A DNA stretch of 64,000 nucleotides from Chlorocebus sabaeus. Taxonomy: Eukaryota; Chordata; Mammalia; Primates; Cercopithecidae. A program made the translations under genes and the position numbers. Below, piece by piece: positions 60,061-64,000 of this stretch. The notes beneath the pieces were generated by a model. That model saw only the letters and a list, made by a program, of their open reading frames with translations. It ran no database searches and was not told where the DNA came from. Location of the stretch: NCBI RefSeq assembly GCF_047675955.1, contig NC_132919.1, positions 66,134,816 to 66,198,815 of the forward strand, written 5' to 3'. The number at the start of each line of letters is the position of its first letter. Positions within the stretch are counted from its first letter, which is position 1.

Positions 60061-60340
60061 AGACGAGTCTCGCTCTGTCGCCCAGGCTGGAGTGCAGTGG
60101 CCAGATCTCAGCTCACTGCAAGCTCCGCCTCCCGGGTTTATGCCATTCTCCTGCCTCAGCCTCCCGAGCAGCTGGGACTACAGGCGCCCGCCACCTCACC
60201 CGGCTAGTTTTTTGTATTTTGTAGTAGAGACGGGGTTTCACCGTGTTAGCCAGGATGGTCTCGATCTCCTGACCTCGTGATCCGCCCGTCTCGGCCTCCC
60301 AAAGTGCTGGGATTACAGGCTTGAGCCACCGCGCCCGGCC
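60022..60340 (-). mobile_element. AluY, Old World monkey type (right arm)
   Basis: Mirror of 12757-13075, with equal-looking tail length. Confidence 0.92.
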
Positions 60341-60691
60341 CTATTTTGTTTTTTTCAATGACACTTGTAGCCTACTGTGTGTCTACTTGTCCTATCCGTA
60401 TATGAAATGATTAACTCTGTAGAGACAGCATTGAGCCTATTCCCCTGCAGCTCCTGTAACAGTGTTTCGCGCATAGCCGCTGCTCATCAAAGGTTGGTTG
60501 GATAAATTATTGTTAGTAGATGAGAACTTGTAATAGATGAAGTTTTGATAATTCTACAGCGGGTGTCATAACCCCTAAATATTTTGGATTTAGGAAACTA
60601 AAAATTGTTCTAATTGGTTTTTGTTTTTTTTTGTTGTTGTTCTTTTCTAATTGGGTTTTAATGGACAATTTGATCAGTGAATGTTTTTATT

Positions 60692-60995
60692 TTTATTATT
60701 TATTTATTTATTTATTTGAGACGGAGTCTCGCTCTGTTGTCCAGGTTGGAGTACAGTGGCACGCACGATCTTGGCTGTCTGCAATCTTCGCCTCCCAAGT
60801 TCAAGCAATTCTCCTGCCTCAGCCTCCCGAGTTGCTGGGACTACAGGCGCACACCGTGGCCACGCCCAGCTAATTTTTTGTGTTTTAGTAGGGATGGGGT
60901 TTCACCGTGTTGCCCAGGCTGTTCTCGAACTCCTGAACTCAGGCAATCCGCCCTCCTCGTGCTAGGATTACAGGCGTGAGCCACCTCGCCCAGCC
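60692..60995 (-). mobile_element. Alu (right arm)
   Basis: Mirror of 12102-12405. Confidence 0.93.
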
Positions 60996-61151
60996 CAGTG
61001 AATGTTTTTCATTGCAAGAGTTACTTTGTTTTTGAGTTGCTGTTTCATATTGCTTGCCAGGCATTTTCCTTTATTTTCTGTGATGTTAATTTGGATGTTT
61101 TACCTTTTGCAGCACATTGTTTCTTAAGATTATGGTAAAATGGATGTGACT

Positions 61152-61302
61152 TTTTTTTCCTTATTTCTTCTAAAAACAAAATGGGGTACATGTGCAGAGC
61201 GTTCAGGTTTGTTGCATAGGTATACGTGTGCCATGGTGGACTGATACACCTATTGACCTGCCCTCTAAGTTCCCTTCTCTTGCCCCCTACCCCACCAGAT
61301 GT
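61152..61302 (-). mobile_element. 5'-truncated L1 3' end (right arm)
   Basis: Mirror copy of 11795-11945, so it was present before the arms were duplicated. Confidence 0.8.
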
Positions 61303-63688
61303 GAGTGATGTTTTGAGTTCTAAACTTTTAGAACATGCCCACTTGCCTCGAATGAGTAACAACGCGTGACAGTGAGTTGTTTAGGCTCAGTACTAGTTTC
61401 AATGGTTTTATAGTCTGTACTTCCTGGGTGGAGGGCTGTCAGGTAAATGTGTAGATGGAAGAATGGTTTAAGATATATGAATAACACATAAAGAAGTATG
61501 ATGAATTTGAATCCTGTTGTACTGCAAAGGCTGAAAGAGGAATTTACTTTATTGGTAATTTAGAGTAATTTGATTAATTTTTATAGTTTACAGCGTTGGC
61601 TTAGTTACTGACATTTGACATTCCTAAGAAATCACCCACTCCTAGTATAAGAAATAACTCAGTATTTTGTGGCTAATATAACTTAATGCAGTGACTTTAG
61701 TTGATATTACTAAAGTCATACAAAGTTTATTTATTGAAGATTGTTTTCCTTTTATGGGAAGAATGTAAGGATGACAACTGTTTAGTGTAAAATTGAAATC
61801 ACCTAGGGTTGCTTAAGCTGAAGGCATGTGGCTGAATAATGCTTTGATTAATTTGTTTTGACTTTTTAAATTTAGAATTATTTCAGCCTATAGGTTTTAT
61901 GACATTGCCAATATAATGAGAAGGATTGTGTAGGAAGTGTTTTCAATAGGCATTTGGTGAAGTTCTGACAGCACTTTGAAATTAAGCATTTGCTAATTTT
62001 AAGAAATTGTATTTAAAACAGAATGTTGTGTTTCAGTCTCAAGTCTTGTGTGAGACTTCTGAGAATACTTACCTGGAATTTTAAAACTTGGAACCTCTGA
62101 TGACTTCATAAAACAAAAGTCCTGGTGTTATCCTGAGAGAGTTAGTGATTTATGTCCTCTAAGGATTGTGACAGTGGAGATCAGTGGCAGAGATGCCATG
62201 AGGGAACCATAGATTTACCTCAAACAGAATTTATCACTGGTTTGACAATATTATTCCCACCAGTGTCAACTTAATATCTTTTCAGTATAATTTCTGATTG
62301 CTACAGGTGTGGTACAAAGTGCAGTGGGCATTTAAAGGAGGGAGAGATTATGTACCCTGTTTAAGGGGATTGGTGTGGGCATAGGCTTCCTGGATGGGCA
62401 TGTGGAGGGTAAGGACAGGCAGATTGAAGGAGGGAGGGGGAGGGAGCAGGAGGAGTAGCAGGCACTTGTTGTAAAGTGTGGGCAGTCTCAAGTAACTCGG
62501 TTTAACAAGAGCCTGAGAGTGTGAATAGGAAATAAACCAAAGCTCCCTTGTATGCTGTGTTGGGCAGTACCTAGAGGATCAGGCTATAGCAACTGTGCTT
62601 TCCCTCTCATCTGTAGAATAAGGATTGGGCTAGATTGTGATCCTCAGACCTTTTCCCTCCTGAACCCCCCGAGGAGATATGCTGTATTCCCAGCAGCACC
62701 ATGCACAAACATGAAACGGAACCACATCAAATCACAGAGATGCTGTTGAACCACTGGTGTGGCCTTTCTCCCAAACTGAGAGAATTACTAGGGAAGTGGC
62801 CTGAAACTCTCTCTGTCTTTCAAATCTATTTCAAATCTTTAACTTTGGGTATGGGATGATCGGAAGATCTTGAAAGAGTGAGGTGTGGTTTCAGAGGGAT
62901 GCCACGAAGTTTAGCATAGCTTCTGTTCTGCAGGATGGATTGACAAGGACGAGATAGCTGGTGGGTTTTGTAGTCCTGAATGGAAGATCAGTCCAGGAGG
63001 TACTTTAGAGTTCTTCAGGCCTTGACACATAGAGTGTAGAGAGAGGAATGCATCACCTATGCCTCCCTAAGAATGATAGTACTTTCAGGAACAATAGGGA
63101 GGTCAAGATTATAAGGGAAATTAATGACATCTGTTTTCAGGTATCAGTACCTCAAGAGGTTAAACATGGGAATTAAAATGAGAGCCAAAAGCGTTTTGAA
63201 AAAGTTAGGCAACATGATTTGTGAGTAGTAGAGAGGCGTGTCCTAGTTATGCAGTAATAAATAGTCTTGCATACGGTTCACGCTTTTCTATTCTGCTCAC
63301 GCATGGGCGTGTTTGGAAGTTTGTATTGAAACATGCATATAAAAGGACTGGGCATGTTAAGACCAGGAGCTCTGGTCTCTTCTGTTAGGTCCTCCTTTCC
63401 TCAGTCCTCAAGACCCCGTGTCTTCCCTTTGACTAAAGACCCGTAATGGTGGAGACATGGGGGTGAGAGAGTGGTAGTCATGGTGGGCAGGTGGTAATCT
63501 GGGTAAGGCAGGAGCAAATCCTAGCTGATGCCCTTTTCCCTTCCTGCTCCTTAGCCAGGCTCGAATCCCGCTTCCTGGGAGATCTTCCCTGAGTCCTGTT
63601 GCGCACCTTGTTCTTCCTTCTCTTTGAGTGCCTGTTGACAGTGGCTATGATCTCAGCACTAGCTTAACACTGACACTAATTATTCTAA

Positions 63689-63985
63689 TTTTTTTTTTTC
63701 TTTTGAGACGGAGTCTCACTCTGTCACCCAGGCTGGAGTGCAGTGACACAATCTCGGCTCACTGCAACCTCCGCCTCCCAGGTTCAAGCGATTCCCCTGC
63801 CTCAGCCCTCTGAGTGGCTGGAACTACAAGTGTCTACCACTAAACCCAGCTAATTTTTGTACTTTTTAATAGAGACAGGGTTTTACCGTATTGGCCAGGC
63901 TGGTCTTGAACTCCTGACCTCGTGATCCACCTGCCTCGGCTTCCCGAAGTGCTGGGATTATAGGCAGGAGCCACCGCGCCCGGCC
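63689..63985 (-). mobile_element. Alu (right arm)
   Basis: Mirror of 9112-9408, cut off just before the window end. Confidence 0.92.
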
Positions 63986-64000
63986 TCTAATTTTTTTCTG

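Larger units (their letters stand above)
46653..64000 (-). repeat. Right arm of the giant inverted repeat
   Basis: This is the reverse complement of the left arm and it continues past the end of the window. At the inner edge it keeps a complete AluY with both target-site duplications, followed by further BPTF-derived sequence (exon at 46100-46288). The left arm lacks all of that. The right arm also keeps 39 bases of BPTF exon 1 (57401-57439) that are lost from the left arm. On both counts this arm is closer to the ancestral arrangement. Confidence 0.97.
57811..64000 (+). other. BPTF intron 1-like sequence (right arm)
   Basis: Mirror of 9097-15259, continuing beyond the window. It contains the reversed copies of the L1 end (61152-61302) and of five Alus. 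No exon is seen. Confidence 0.6.

Noticed and set aside
1..64000. Many open frames of 60-140 codons with motifs such as SCLSLPSSWDYRRPPP or GFHHVGQAGLELLTS.
   Set aside because: These are typical translations of Alu elements, mostly antisense, and not genes.

Overview
This window is primate nuclear DNA. It is packed with Alu elements (about 45 distinct insertions plus mirror copies), old L1 and MIR fragments, CpG islands and spliced-gene remnants. Several young AluY copies (12757-13075, 18455-18760, 26112-26417, 33909-34233, 46653-46951) share diagnostic changes such as GGCTCAAGCC, CCGAGACGGG, CGAGGTGGCGGG and GAGATCCGGCCACTG. From knowledge of Alu subfamilies these match the Old World monkey (cercopithecoid) AluYR lineage rather than human AluY, so I infer a macaque/baboon/guenon-type genome. 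No intact protein-coding gene is evident.

The main feature is a very large inverted repeat. Bases 9097 to about 26200 reappear, reverse-complemented, at about 46860-64000. The right arm runs off the window, so the outer edges are unknown. Paired coordinates add up to 73061-73063 over the inner part and 73094-73097 over the outer part; the jumps mark a few indels. The arms look almost identical apart from a cluster of differences in a CpG island. A spacer of about 20 kb separates them.

Each arm carries pieces of BPTF (the large NURF-complex subunit with PHD fingers and a bromodomain) in a scrambled order. The CpG-island promoter and exon 1 lie on one strand (15537-16160 minus; 56901-57557 plus) and transcribe outward. 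Two later BPTF exons (20173-20390 and 25670-25870 plus; mirrored at 52671-52888 and 47193-47393 minus) point inward. A third later exon, at 46100-46288 minus, exists only beside the right arm. Exon 1 has lost its start codon and most of its acidic tract and has at least one frameshift; the 46.1 kb exon has a stop codon. These are pseudogene fragments, although splice sites and two open exons are preserved.

The spacer begins with a decayed piece of SMURF2 (C2-domain exons at 29388-29520 and 27037-27098, minus strand, the latter with a frame-breaking deletion). It is fused to the left arm within an AluY. Further on are two CpG islands (about 31200-32060 and 37150-38650) that I cannot assign to a gene, then Alu-rich non-coding DNA. 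Bases 1 to about 9100 are Alu/L1 DNA without recognisable exons. BPTF and SMURF2 both lie on human chromosome 17q, where BPTF and SMURF2 pseudogene fragments occur in LRRC37-associated segmental duplications. I infer that this window is a monkey counterpart or relative of such a duplication hub.
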